From NCBI RefSeq assembly GCF_021018895.1, contig NC_079364.1:31362201-31426200 (forward strand): 64,000 nt of DNA, given 5' to 3'. The stretch's first letter is position 1, and the number at the start of each line of letters is the position of its first letter. Origin of the DNA: Seriola aureovittata (Eukaryota > Chordata > Actinopteri > Carangiformes > Carangidae). Below are positions 20,546 to 32,200 of the stretch, piece by piece. The position numbers and the translations under genes are program-made. The notes under the pieces were generated by a model. The model saw only the letters and a program-made list of their open reading frames with translations. It was not told the DNA's origin and did no database searches.

Positions 20546-21979
20546 CTAAATGCTAATGATAAAACATAAATCTCACTTTTGTGTTTCTGGTCCAAGTAAG
20601 TTTGTTAATGTGTTGTCTTCTTCACCTCAGCGTGGTGTGGGTTCATCACTGCCCCCTGAGCCCAGAGGGGGAAAAACACCCACTGATACTTGAAAGAGAG
20701 TTTCAGGTAGGGACACCCCCCCCCCCCCCGTATTTCTTCTGTCATAGCTCAATTTCACCAAGACAGACCTGGAGGCTGACCCCAAGGCACTTACAGTCAG
20801 AGGTGGCAGTTGTCCACAACCAATCATCTCCAGGCCAACCACACATGCTACCCATCTACATAGAGCTGCTCTCAGATGAGCTTCAGATGGTCCCAGCAAC
20901 AGTTCCTCCAGCTCACACCTAACCAATAAGGAGGCCTTTACCCTCTGAGACAGAACCAGGATGTCAATTACATCAGATGCATCGGACACGGGGCTCGCTG
21001 CTCCTCCCTGATGTGGATGGAGATGTAGAGGGAGGGGCTGGATGTTTGTGTGAAAACTGAAAGCTGTAGCTGCCTTTATTCTAGCAGCAGGAAAACAGTA
21101 GATGCAGAAGGCTGAATGACTTCGCCATTGTTCATGGTGTTTTTTCTGTGTCTGTGTGATTTGTTAAGTCGTGATGTGCAGAGCGTCTTAAAATGAACTG
21201 GTTGTAAAAAGGCACAACTAAATAATGTGAAAGAGTTCTTGTGAAACCATAGGGCAAATAGTAAAGTGTATCTGTTTATAGTGACACAATTTACTTGCTC
21301 TTTGGCCAGTGCATGAGAAGCAGGCCTCCTCCCTACCTCCTCTCAGTGTATAAATGCTTAAAGCACAAGTGAAAATATTAGTTTTACAGCTGGATGTTAG
21401 CTGAGGAAACCTGGGAATTGTGTGTTTGTATTTGCCTCACTCTGTACAGCAACTCCAGCATTCTACTTCATGTAATAGCAGTTTGCAGGGAGTTTACTGA
21501 GTAGCCAGCCAGAGGGAAAAGTAGAACACTAAGGGATTTTTACAGTGGCAAGTCTAATTCTTCTGGTGAGGCCATTTTTCCCAAGTCCATAAATGTCTGA
21601 AAAAAGTCTGGAAGTAGATTTGCAAAGGATCAAAGTAATTGGAAACCTGGTGAGTTGTTTTAATCTTAGTCAATTCACAAAAGAGCGTACATGTGGTTCG
21701 GGGTTGACTGGGAGTTGCCATTTAGATTGAGGTGGATTTGACTGTCAACATAAGGAGTAAAGAGGTGGATGTGCAAGTGAAAAATTAGGCTTAAAAAAAC
21801 ATCAAATGTGAGAGGTATCACATGCGGTTGGTTTGTCAAAATCAAAAAATTGGTTTCATGCTTTTTATGAAGACATCAGTGTTCCAGTTATTGTTTGTTC
21901 CTCCTCATCACAACAGGCGCAAAACAAATCCATAAATGTAGAATTTGTTTAACATAAACAGAGTACATTAAGTGGACAC
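20546..21979. other. lins1-cers3 intergenic: nothing recognised
   Basis: Contains a poly(C) run at about 20717-20729. Overlapping frames at 20581-20989 on both strands have no recognisable similarity and sit around the C run; treated as chance. Confidence 0.45.
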
Positions 21980-22440
21980 AGAGTAGTTTTATTTATCAGG
22001 GAAAGATGAAGCCACAGTAAGAAAGATGAGTTTTTGTATCTGTGGAGATCATTTGAATGTAACACTAACAAATGTTTTTTGAGCAGTCTGCAGCGTGTTA
22101 TTGATGAGAACCAGCAGGTGGCAGCAGAGTCATAATGACTCTGTCCCAGCAAGAGATTTTCAGGTTGCAGTCTGTTCACCAAGCTGTTTTTTTGACAGAT
22201 TTTGCTAAATATTTTCAGTGCCGTGGCCTCCCATGAGATCTTATTATCTAAAATACAACCCACAAAAATAACAGTTTTTGCTGCTGTTATTGTCAGATTT
22301 ATCTTAGCTGGAAGCTCAGGATATTTTCTCAGCTTGACTGAAGTTTCGAAACAGAAACAGGCCTCAGTTCTCTCTAAATGAAGGGGAGGTTTATTGTCAG
22401 AGGGCCTGACTGAATTATCCTGCAGCTCAGCATTCATCAT
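21980..22440 (-). pseudogene. LINE reverse transcriptase fragment (minus strand)
   Basis: The minus-strand frame reads FVGCILDNKISWEATALKIF and SKICQKNSLVNRLQ, resembling the region after the catalytic domain of fish LINE reverse transcriptases (FLG--LD-KL-W--N---I--K--QR--FLR-L). Termini and the catalytic box are absent. Family uncertain. Confidence 0.55.
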
Positions 22441-22914
22441 ATGCTCTACTGTAATGCATAATTGTCAGCATAATGTAAGAGGTCACATTAGCGGGCAGAT
22501 TTTTAATCATTAATATTTAATAACAGTAATGGCCCTATGAGAGTGCTGGAGATAATTGCATAGTTATGGATTTAAGACTAGAAAGCATTGCATTATCTTC
22601 CACCTTTTCACGTTGACCTGTCAGATAGGATAGAAATCACTTAATGGCTTCTTCACTGAAAACAAAAACCTATACATACAGTACAGTAGATCTATTTCAT
22701 CCTTATAGGAACTTTCCAGGTATCTTTCCATGTGGCTGTCATGTTAATCATTAGTTAGGAGTGTCATCAAAGGCTTCTGTTGATTTAGTGTGACAACGAG
22801 TATGAGTACATTGTTTGCTCTGTCAGTTCACACACCCACCGTGAACCACATAGGGATGGAGCTGACTGTAAACCCACGTAAAGCACAGCATACCTACTTG
22901 TTTAGAGTAGCTTT

Positions 22915-23075
22915 TGTCCATTAATCTACACTTAATTATCCATAATGACAAAATGAACACGGGTTTTTAAAAATGAAAACCAAAATCAATCCAAATATTT
23001 CATTTCAAAAAGAATTTTAGACCCTTAATTTAAGACTTTGTAGATGCTTCTTTGCAGAATTTGCACTGAAAGCAA
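22915..23075. mobile_element. Tc1-like element terminal fragment
   Basis: ATAATGACAAAATGAACACG, then GAATTTTAGACCCTTAATTT and GACTTTGTAGATGC, match in order the terminal region of the Tc1 element at 59.5-59.7 kb (ATGACAAAGTG..., AGTATTCAGACCCTTAATTC). Only one end remains; no transposase. Confidence 0.5.
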
Positions 23076-23091
23076 CACCAGGCTACAAGCA

Positions 23092-23118
23092 CACACACAC
23101 ACACACACAGACACACAC
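23092..23118. repeat. (AC)n microsatellite
   Basis: A short, slightly interrupted AC run in intergenic DNA. Confidence 0.85.
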
Positions 23119-24494
23119 CCACCACTACACATCTACATCTGACGGTCGGTTAACTCGATATAACCGCATGGAGATGCCCACGCAGTCAGTGCACCTTCCA
23201 CCTACAATCATGCACTTTGGCATTTGTTATTCAAATTTCAACTGATGGTGCAAAATATGAAACTGAGGGTGCAGTGCATGCTGTTGCACCCTTATTGAAC
23301 TGGGCCTTCAGTGGAACCTGCTGTTGCTGTATAAGTGCGTGACAAGATCTGTTTCCTCTACAGAGAAGTGTTCTGTCTCACTGCCCGCCAAATCTGCCGC
23401 TATAATGTGCAGGCACATCTGGTTTTTAAAGGAAATGGGAGATGGCACTCTGATTGGTTTATTGCATGTTACACCCAAAACACAGCCGTGATTATTTAAG
23501 AGACTCAGTACAACCCTTTTGCAGTGTGACTGTTTTTCCTGCTGTTAAATAAGCTGTAGTGGACTTGGACACAACCTAAAATGCACTTGCTCCACAGGTT
23601 TTAGACCATATTAAAATAGAGCCCTTCAATTTTTGATTTTTAATGAATTTCCATCTGAAGCTATGCACCGTTTTTAAAAAAAAATGATGTCAGTTTATAA
23701 GAGAATCACTGTAAGTGTTATCAGCCTGGCAGAAATTACGCCATTATAAATCACAATTTTTCGGGTGAAAATGTTCGTGTGTTTGCCACAGAGAAACTGA
23801 CATTGTTGGAGCTTTTGAATGTCTTTGTAGTATTGCAGTAAATTGAATTTATTAAGGGGGGTTAAGTTGTGCCTGAAGTTGAAGCAGAGAAAGACGATGA
23901 AATGACAGTTAAAATGGAAGTTCTGAGTTGTAAGTGCAAGTAAGTGCTGGATGAAGTTGAGTAAGAATTTGTGCATAAATCCTGGGTTGAAGCTGAAGTA
24001 TCCGTTGGAGTGAAGCTGCTGAAAGCAGTTTGAGAGTGAGTTCAAATTCAAACTCTGAAAAGACTTCAACTTTAAAAACTAAAATCAGATTGTAAACAGT
24101 ACTAGGAGTTGAAGTGTCAGATGAAGCGTGCTGAAAGTAATTAAAGTATTGCATGAAGTGTAAGAGCTAGAGGAGTTTGAAATGTTTCAGAGTAAAGGTT
24201 GGGGTCATATGAGTGCAAAGTGTCTAGAGGCGGGAGAGGTGTAAGTGCTTTAAGCAGTTAAACTGTCAGTTGAATATTTAAGGATCTGAAGTTAGTTGAT
24301 GTGGAAGCACAGAAAACAGCAGGGATTTAAAATAAAGAGTGTCTTCCCATGAATAATGATAGGTTGTTTGTACAAGCAGCTGATTATGACCCATAGTGAT
24401 GTCAAGAAATCATGTAAGACAACAACGGTCTTTTCAGCAAATGCCCCAAAACAACATATACAGACAAATGAAAGCAGGAGAAATGAATGGAGGA
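23119..24494. other. intergenic, purine-rich GAAGTTGAAG-type stretch
   Basis: From about 23860 to 24280 the plus strand carries many irregular copies of GTTGAAG / GCTGAAGT / GAGTTTGA, suggesting a decayed low-complexity or tandem array. No coding similarity. Confidence 0.4.
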
Positions 24495-24700
24495 ACAGGA
24501 TGACAATGCCTCCACGAATGGTCACTGATGGTTTGATGAGTATGACAGTGATGTGAATCATATGCTGTGGCCTTCACTGTCACCAGATCTCAACCCAATT
24601 GAATACCTGTGGGAGATTATGGAGCGACGCATTAGACAGCGCTCTCCACCACCTTCATAAAAACACCGCATGAGGGAAGAATGGTGTTCAAGCAGGTGGC
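24495..24700 (+). pseudogene. Tc1-like transposase C-terminal fragment
   Basis: Frames with one or two disruptions read [16 protein letters not shown] then [20 protein letters not shown] and [21 protein letters not shown] is the hallmark block carrying the third catalytic Asp/Glu region of Tc1 transposases. The rest of the element is missing. A second copy of this family is split at 61.1-61.8 kb. Confidence 0.8.
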
Positions 24701-25146
24701 GTTTTTATATAGTGACGGATGTGTTGACGAGACTTAAACCTGGGGGACTGCTTTTCGTTTCATGATTCCAACCGATAGTAAATGTAAATCTTTTAACCAT
24801 GACCAAGAATGTTCTATAACCTCAACCATGTGATTATTATTGTAACCATGATGAAGGTCCTGTAACTTTATCTAAGTACTTACTTGAACCCAAACCACGG
24901 GCTTTCCTTAAAGCCAACCAAGTTGCTTTGATGCCTAGACTTCACCAAACCTTTACCATAGCATTGTCACAACAGAAAAGGCCTGGCTATTTATTTTGAA
25001 CAGTTTCTTTGTGGTGAATTTCTTGGAGCCATCGGAAACAGGAAACGCTCCTATGGGTCGTATCAGAGGGGGAAATACATGGTTTGCATACATGGTAGAT
25101 ATACATTTGGTAGATATAAATATAATGTATATAATGGGGTTGTATA

Positions 25147-25186
25147 TACTACATATCAGCACTTTTACCAGTGCTGATATGTAGTA
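25147..25186. repeat. perfect 16-bp hairpin
   Basis: TACTACATATCAGCAC (25147-25162) and GTGCTGATATGTAGTA (25171-25186) are exact reverse complements separated by eight bases. No T-run follows, and the stem is too short for a typical microRNA precursor. Confidence 0.9.
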
Positions 25187-25351
25187 CGTACTGTATGCCA
25201 GTATATTTTACTGTGAAAACCGATCATTTGACAGTTTTTAAAAGTCAACATCATTTGCTTCTACTGTTCCTGGAAGGTTTGTTTAGTGGGAGAGCTTGCT
25301 TTTGTACTTTATCAAGAACACAGTACAAACACGGTTATTTGATCCCCCGAG

Positions 25352-25388
25352 GGCAGGGAGAAAAAAAAAAAAAAAAAAAGAAAAAACC
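25352..25388. repeat. poly(A)-rich tracts
   Basis: Two A-runs (about 25361 and 25380), with a third at 25439; GGGAGAAAAA and GGCAGGAAAAA contexts repeat within 80 bp, suggesting a small local duplication. Confidence 0.5.
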
Positions 25389-25479
25389 TTGTGTGTTGTG
25401 ACAATCCGTTAGCCTACCTCTACTTCCTGGAGGGCAGGAAAAAAAAACCTTTCCCAGGTAATTGTGACTGGACTGGGTG

Positions 25480-25649
25480 TGACCCTAAAGAATGTCAAAC
25501 AAAGAGAGAGTGGCTGGCTTGCTTGTCATAGAGGGGGAATAGAGGATTTTCACCATCTGTGTTCACTTTGCCGTAGCAAACACAGCAGTCAGCCGGCGTG
25601 GAAACGACAGCCCTCACCTGCTCTATCCGGTGGCACCGACAGAGGAAAG
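25480..25649 (+). other. cers3: possible 5' non-coding exon / promoter area of cers3
   Basis: A strong donor, GAGGAAAG|GTAAGC, at 25649/25650 follows sequence with raised CG content (AGCCGGCGTGG, CTATCCGGTGG). The first coding exon at 29072 has a proper acceptor 28 nt before its ATG, so an upstream non-coding exon is required, and this is the best donor I noticed. Exon start unknown; no transcript evidence. Confidence 0.35.
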
Positions 25650-26644
25650 GTAAGCGGGTGTTTTTTCTCTGACCTTGGGCTGTGATTGGTGAGCCCTCTG
25701 CCTGCTTATTACCTCGAGTGTGAACGACAGCTCCAAGCTTTCTGTCCTGGCATAAAATGATCTAGAAGTGAGAGGTACAAGGCTGGTCTGAGGAGATCTA
25801 CAGATAGTAGAAGTTTGCTTTCAGGCTGTAGGAGCTTTTTCACGGCTGAGTTGGAAATAATGAAGTCTCTGTTCTCAGAGAGATCAACACAAAGATCTTG
25901 TGTGTGGTCCGTCCACTTGAAATCAAAAGGTTTGGGCTCAGATTAGTTGCGAGGGTTTAAGATGTTTCAGGACTGTTTTCTGTCTCTGTTTGACAGTTGC
26001 ACAGACCTGTATTGCTGGGTAACCTTTGTAGGCCTAGTAGCTATGTAAAGGAGGAATGACAAGCACCTTGAGGGGAAGCAAATCTCCTTTGATGTCACTG
26101 AAGCACTAAACAAACAGCAGATAACGGACAAGTCAAGTTTTGTCGTTTAACTGTCATGAAAAATCCTGACGTCATGAGAAACAGGCCTGAGCTTTATAAG
26201 ACGTGATTCCTCTTAATTAGTACTTTACTTGAATATTTCAGTGGAAGATATTGTACGTTTACTTTGTATTTTGTAGTTTTCGTGTCATTGCTATGTTTAT
26301 TAAAGGTACACTTTCTGATTTTGTTAAAGTGGCCGAACCAGCTCACTGTTGATGTTTTGAGTCGGACAAAGAGTCGTGTGTACAACATGCAGGCTGAACA
26401 TGTTTCCCAGGCTTATCATTGAGTGACTCCCCAGCTGGTTTCAGTGGAAATGCTTATACGGTATTGTGGCAACAAGAAGACCTCCATCAGGATGAGCCAC
26501 AGCTGAAAAGATGGATTGAACTAATTGGGGATCATAATGCAGAGCCTCCTTGGCAGGCTGGCAGCAGTGAAAGAAGCCAGGACCACAGGCAATCGCTAAC
26601 CCCAGTGGAACAAGTTGAAGTCAGTGGTAAACACATCAGCACTG

Positions 26645-27478
26645 ACTAGGAATCTAGGTGTAATATTTGACGCCCACCTGAGCTTTGATAACCAAGTCAA
26701 ACATGTGGTTCAGTCTTTTTTTTTTTTACCAGCTCAGGATCATTTCTAAAATCAGATCATTTTGATCACTGACCTACAGAGAGTTATATATGCTTGTATT
26801 TATTCTCGGCTTGATTATTCTAATGCACTTTATTCAGGTATCAGCCATCCACCGTCTTCAGCTCGTACAAAATGCTGCTGCTTGTCTTATTACTGATACT
26901 AACAGGTACAGTCACATCACTCCAGTGCTTGCCTCCCTTCATTGGCTCCCTGTTCGATTTCAGATTTATTTTAAAATTTCATTACTGACTTTTAAAGCCT
27001 TAAATGGCCTCACCCCCAATTTCATCACTGATTTATTGACAAGGTATGTGCTCAACTGAGAATTAAGATCTGAGGATGGAGGCCTGTTTGTCACTCCAAG
27101 GTCAGGGCTTGTACCGGGCTTTTGCTATTGGAGCCCCGACACTCTGGAGCTCTTCCCGCCCTGAAATCAGACACCGCAACTCTTTAACTTCCTTTAAATC
27201 TCTTCTTAAAACACATTTCCTTGTCTCAGCCTTTGGTAATGATACGTGTTTTGTTTTATTTATATCGTTTTATTCCTAATTATTGTTTTTACATATTTTT
27301 TTGCGTCTTTTCACTTACTGTCAGATCCTTTTGCATAATCTTGATTTGGGATGTTTTTTATTTATGCTGTTCTACTGTTTTTATTATGCTCACTTTGGAT
27401 TTTTCTTTTATCTGGTTTTACTTTTTTCTATCTATCTATCTATATAAATAAAGTTATTATTATTATTATTATTATTAT
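26645..27478 (+). pseudogene. L2-like LINE 3' half with (TTA)n tail
   Basis: Broken frames read in order LGVIFDAHLSFDNQVKHVVQ, RLDYSNALYSG, LQLVQNAAACLITDTNR, HITPVLASLHWLPVRFQIYF and KALNGLTPNFITDLL, the C-terminal half of an L2-like reverse transcriptase. At least three frameshifts or stops separate them. The 3' end is ATATAAATAAAG followed by (TTA)n to 27478. Dead copy in the lins1-cers3 interval. Confidence 0.85.
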
Positions 27479-28244
27479 AGTGAAGGCTGTTGCTGGGCTT
27501 AACAAGCTGATGCTGACAGACTCTGACATCAACATGTTTCCTGAGAGGAAAGAAACGCAAACATCCTCCTCCAACTGAACTAAACAAATCATCCACGTCA
27601 CATTTCTAATGATGCATCATTTCTGAATGCATCCGCCTGCATACTGTATGGGATTCTCTGCTTTTCTGTCATTTGTCAGCTGTAATGATCCCTCCATAGT
27701 AGTTATAGAAGAGAGCGCGAGCTGGGTTTGAGACAGTGCAGACATAACATGATTCAGCTCAGCTCACGCATCCTAAACAAAACATAACCACTGGCTCTGT
27801 GAGAGCCCAGCATGATAATACATAGCTGAAGAGTAAGGAATGTGTTATATGAATTATCATTCTGACACAGCGAGTGATAATAAAACTGCAACACCTCATA
27901 GACTTGACACTTAGTGATAGAGTTCAACAAGTCCCACCTCAGTACATGGTATCTACAAATCTCAGTACTCTGAATGTGACTGTTGTATGATTATGACCCA
28001 AGACGACATGAATATTCAAAATCACACAAATCACAAATTCAAAATAGTAGTAAGGTAAAATGAACTAAATATCCAGCCATGGAACATAACCTTACATAAG
28101 AGTATGTCATGTAGTTGACGTCACATGTCCAGTTAATGATGGTGAGTTTTTTTAACTTGGCCTCCACTGCAGGCTGATAAACCACTGAACAGACTTCTCG
28201 TCAGCCCGAGTGAGCCAACTGCCTTCATGTTAACTCCCAACAGA

Positions 28245-28273
<29 letters not shown>
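28245..28273. repeat. (AC)n microsatellite
   Basis: About 14 AC units. Confidence 0.92.
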
Positions 28274-28275
<2 letters not shown>

Positions 28276-28388
28276 CATATTACACATTGACTCCATTATT
28301 AATTGCTTTGTACTGTGATATGTTGCTTGGCTGCAACCCAGGCTTTCATTGTCAGTTATTTTACATTTTTTTTCCTTCTTTCTCTTTG

Positions 28389-28394
<6 letters not shown>

Positions 28395-28442
<48 letters not shown>
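28395..28442. repeat. (TG)15(AG)9 compound microsatellite
   Basis: TG run followed by AG run, the same GT-to-GA order as the microsatellite at 3021-3092. Confidence 0.92.
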
Positions 28443-29099
28443 CAGCAGAGCGAGAGAGCCTATTAAAAAAGGCGTGGAAGTTGATCTTGAGAATGAGGGA
28501 GGGTCAATATTTGTTTAGGAAATAGACCTTCATGTAGAGCACAGTAACTGTAGCATCTGTGACGACAGTCTTTCTGAACATTAGCATACCCCTACTCTGT
28601 CAAGAAAATTAACTCGTAGTTAAACTTTTGCCCTTTTGTCTTTAAACAGTCTGATGTAATACATTTGTAATTACCTAAAAGGTATTTCAGGGTGGATGGT
28701 TAATGTGCACTGTTTGGCAGAGAGTATGAAAACATTGCGAAAGCTGCCCAGGCTGGACACACACCAAGAAGCATCAAACCCAGGATGTTGTAGACACATA
28801 GTGTGGTAGCCAAATATTTCATTGTTGGCATCAGTGTTACATATTTAACTTCTGTTATACTTTCAGGACTGGTTTAAGTCGCCCTCTCTTCTTGGAGATA
28901 AATGAACCTTGTTGACAAATTCATTGTTAAAAGTTTGATTCCTTGCATATCCTTGGTTCATTACCTATTTATCTATAGGTAATGATAATATAGATAGATT
29001 AGTTACAGACTCTTTGCTCCACGTCCATTGGTAGTTACTGTGAGATAACTGACCCCTCCTTGTGTTTGTAGGACCTGGTGGCTCTGTGAGGGCGGAGGG

Positions 29100-29272
29100 A
29101 TGTTTGACACGCTGTACGAGTGGTTCTGGTGGGACAGAATCTGGCTGCCAGTGAACCTGACATGGGCTGACCTGGAGGACAGGGAGGGCCGGGTCTACGC
29201 CAAAGCCTCACATCTCTATGTCGCTGTCCCCTACGCCTTCCTCTTCTTACTCATCAGATACATGTTTGAAAG
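29100..29272 (+). CDS. cers3: cers3 coding exon 1 (start, first membrane span)
   Basis: The acceptor TGTTTGTAG ends at 29071 and the ATG at 29100 follows 28 nt of 5' UTR. It reads [20 protein letters not shown], then [20 protein letters not shown] and a hydrophobic span [12 protein letters not shown]. Donor AAG|GTGAGG, phase 2 out. The ATG context is GGGATG with purine at -3. Confidence 0.94.
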
Positions 29273-32200
29273 GTGAGGGCCCCACTCTGTACACCTGCTC
29301 CCCCGTGTGGTTACACAGTACCAACAGAACACCTGTCAGTGCAGGTTTTAATGTTGTGGCTGATCGGTGTACATCGCAAGTGTGTGCATCTAAAGCCTGA
29401 AATATCTTATCCCTCTGTTTGGGATCGCTAAAAACTAACATTACCCAAGTGTTTGGGACATATTTAAATACTTTTTTAAACATTTAAACATCTACATTTT
29501 TTAAAACTGATGTACACATAATAAACGGCATAATAAACTATATTTTCATGAGCTGTTTTTAAGGATTTAGTAAGAAATAAATGAGAGACAGACTAATACA
29601 TTTTTGGTTATGGTCTTTTCTTAAAATTTGTTGATGAAAAGAAAAATAAAGACTATTGGAGCCATATCCCTTAATACACACACGGCCACCATTGATCTGT
29701 ATTTGCATATACATTTTATAGGAAACATAATGTCACCAGGATTACTTGTTTAACAAGGAAACGTGTATACTGAATGTATCCACAAAATTTTCACTATAGA
29801 CATATTTAATTTGTTCCCAACTTTTTTTTTTTTTTAAATTTTGACCATAGCAGCTACAACAGGGTTCAGGTTTTCATGGATCTGTGAAGGCACCTCAGAG
29901 AACCTGGTTCAGGTTAGGGAGAGATGGTATTTGTCTTTGTTAAATATTTCAAAAGTCAACATTGACTTCAAGCAGGAGAGAACATGTTTACGTTTTCAAT
30001 ATTTTAACATACTACACTTTCCTCACTTTAAAGTGACTCTGTGTAATCACTGATAAACGTCAGCCATTCTGACCACAAGTGACAATTACAGGACGATGGC
30101 CAGTTCTCACAATTAAGATTCTTGGTAAAGACAGTTACACATCTGTATCTGTCTAAAGTTTAACACATCACCACGAGCTAGTGGTCATACCTTAATGCTG
30201 TAGCAGCAAAACCGAGTGTTCTGGATTGGGTAATGGTGTGTTTTATTTCTTATTTTAAAATGTCATATAGTCTCACTTTAACCCTGAACTTTCGTATTGT
30301 GAATCTAGTTACATGTGGGGCACAAGACATGAACACTCAACCATTGACTCTGATTTACTGTATGTGTGGATGTCACATTTCTGGATTGGTAAAAAAAAAA
30401 AAAAAAATTGCTAGTAAAACATATCCCTGGAAGCAATTGTACTTTGTCCCAAATTTATTTGGGAAAGCAAATTAGTGTGTAAACATATGTTTAGGGGACA
30501 GGGACGGTTTAGTGGAGCAATACAATAGACATGCAGTTTTGCAAAAGACTGGAGGCTGAAGGAAACAGCTATCCTGAAAAGGCTCTACCCATAGGCCTAA
30601 TTTAATTACAGAAAAAAAAGTGTATTTCCCCAAAACAATTGTTCTGTCAAGAAAATCTGTATATATGAATGATACAGTATATTAGGGATATAGCATTTTT
30701 AGTTGGGAGCTATGTAGGCTACAGAAATGAACAGTCCTCCTAGAAATCATGTATATTTTACATGTGAACACAGGTAGTTATTTTTGAATGAGGCACTGGT
30801 TTCCACTTGCTTCTGTATGGTATAAATTAATTATTAGACTCTTAATAAAATTGCTTATGTAATCCACTCTGAATTAATTATTGATAAAGATGATCTTTGC
30901 CAAGTAATTCATCTTAAGTGCATAATGATTTAAAAATGCACACTGGATTATTTCATAATAAAGCCATGGACGCCTGGAATGGCAGAAAAAATATTAGAGA
31001 TTCTAAAAGTCATGAGCGTGATTTCACTAATTGTGTACAAGTACTGGAATTTGTGCTAGATCAGCTAAAACCTACAAACCACTGTAGTAGTCCTACACTT
31101 TAAACCCCAGTATACATCATTCTTAATATTACAACTACTACTAGTAGTAATAATAATTATAGTGATAATACTGATGATAATAAAAATAAAGGCCTATTTT
31201 TTTATTTATTTATTGATCATGCTTTATGCAAATAAAGATGTGTTAAGTATCATGTATGTGTCTGTGTGTCTCTACTGACACTGACACTGTTAGAAGTGAC
31301 CCCTGTGTTTGTACTGTGTTCCAGGTGGATAGCTACACCCCTAGCAGGCTCTGTTGGGATCAGGCAGAGAGTCCATTTGAAGGCAGAGGACAAGCCCATC
31401 CTGGAGCTCTACTACACTACTCAGTGTAGAAATCCTGCTCAGGTAAACAGTCAGCAGTCAAGTCCCACTCAGATGTCCCTTCTGTGACGAATGTGACAGT
31501 TTAAATATCAATGAAAACACAAAAGCTTATCTGACCGGTAAACAAAATGCAAGTTGTTTTATTACCTGGCTCTTATTTTCATAGCTTTCCCAGCAGTATG
31601 ATAACATCACATAATATATAGTCAGCTTTATTGCTGACAGCTGCACACTTGTCATCTGTGCTAGACACAGTTTTACCAAACTGATGCCAGGCGAACTAAC
31701 CGAGCCATCAGTTCTCTGTTGTGGAGCCCTATGTATTACAGTTACTTATTGGTTCAAGCTTCAGCTCAGATCACAACACAATGCATATTTTGGGCACATT
31801 GTCTTCGGGTTTCCATCTGGAGCTTGTGTGATTGAACTGTAATGAAAATGTTATCACAAACCATGAACATTAAAGGTATGGAAGACTTTAATGGTTTCAA
31901 GGAGCTGAAGCTGGCCTGGTTTAATATTACTGTGTTCTCCTGTTTTAAGGTCAAATATGGTGTCCCACAAGGATCAGTTCTTGGCCCACTTGTAGTTTGT
32001 CTTCATGCAGCCTCCTCATCACAAAATTCTACAAAATAAATGATGAATGATTATTCTGACAAACAACTATCATGCTATAACAGCAAATGAGTCCTCTTGA
32101 CTTTTGAAACAGGAGTCATAAGACTCATAAATCCATTGCTGGGTGTGAAAAAACTTAAACTGAATGCCAAGAAGGCCAGATTTCTGCATATTGATCCAGC

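Larger units (their letters stand above)
27479..29071. other. cers3 upstream/intron region: microsatellites only
   Basis: No coding similarity. Holds (AC)n at 28245-28273 and (TG)n(AG)n at 28395-28442. Ends in the acceptor TGTGTTTGTAG of the first cers3 coding exon. Confidence 0.55.

Noticed and set aside
20581..20989. Overlapping open frames of 113 and 120 codons on both strands
   Set aside because: No recognisable similarity, low complexity around a poly(C) run, no splice signals in keeping with a gene.
25147..25186. microRNA precursor
   Set aside because: Stem of 16 bp and 8-nt loop are too short for a standard precursor and the flanks do not extend the pairing.
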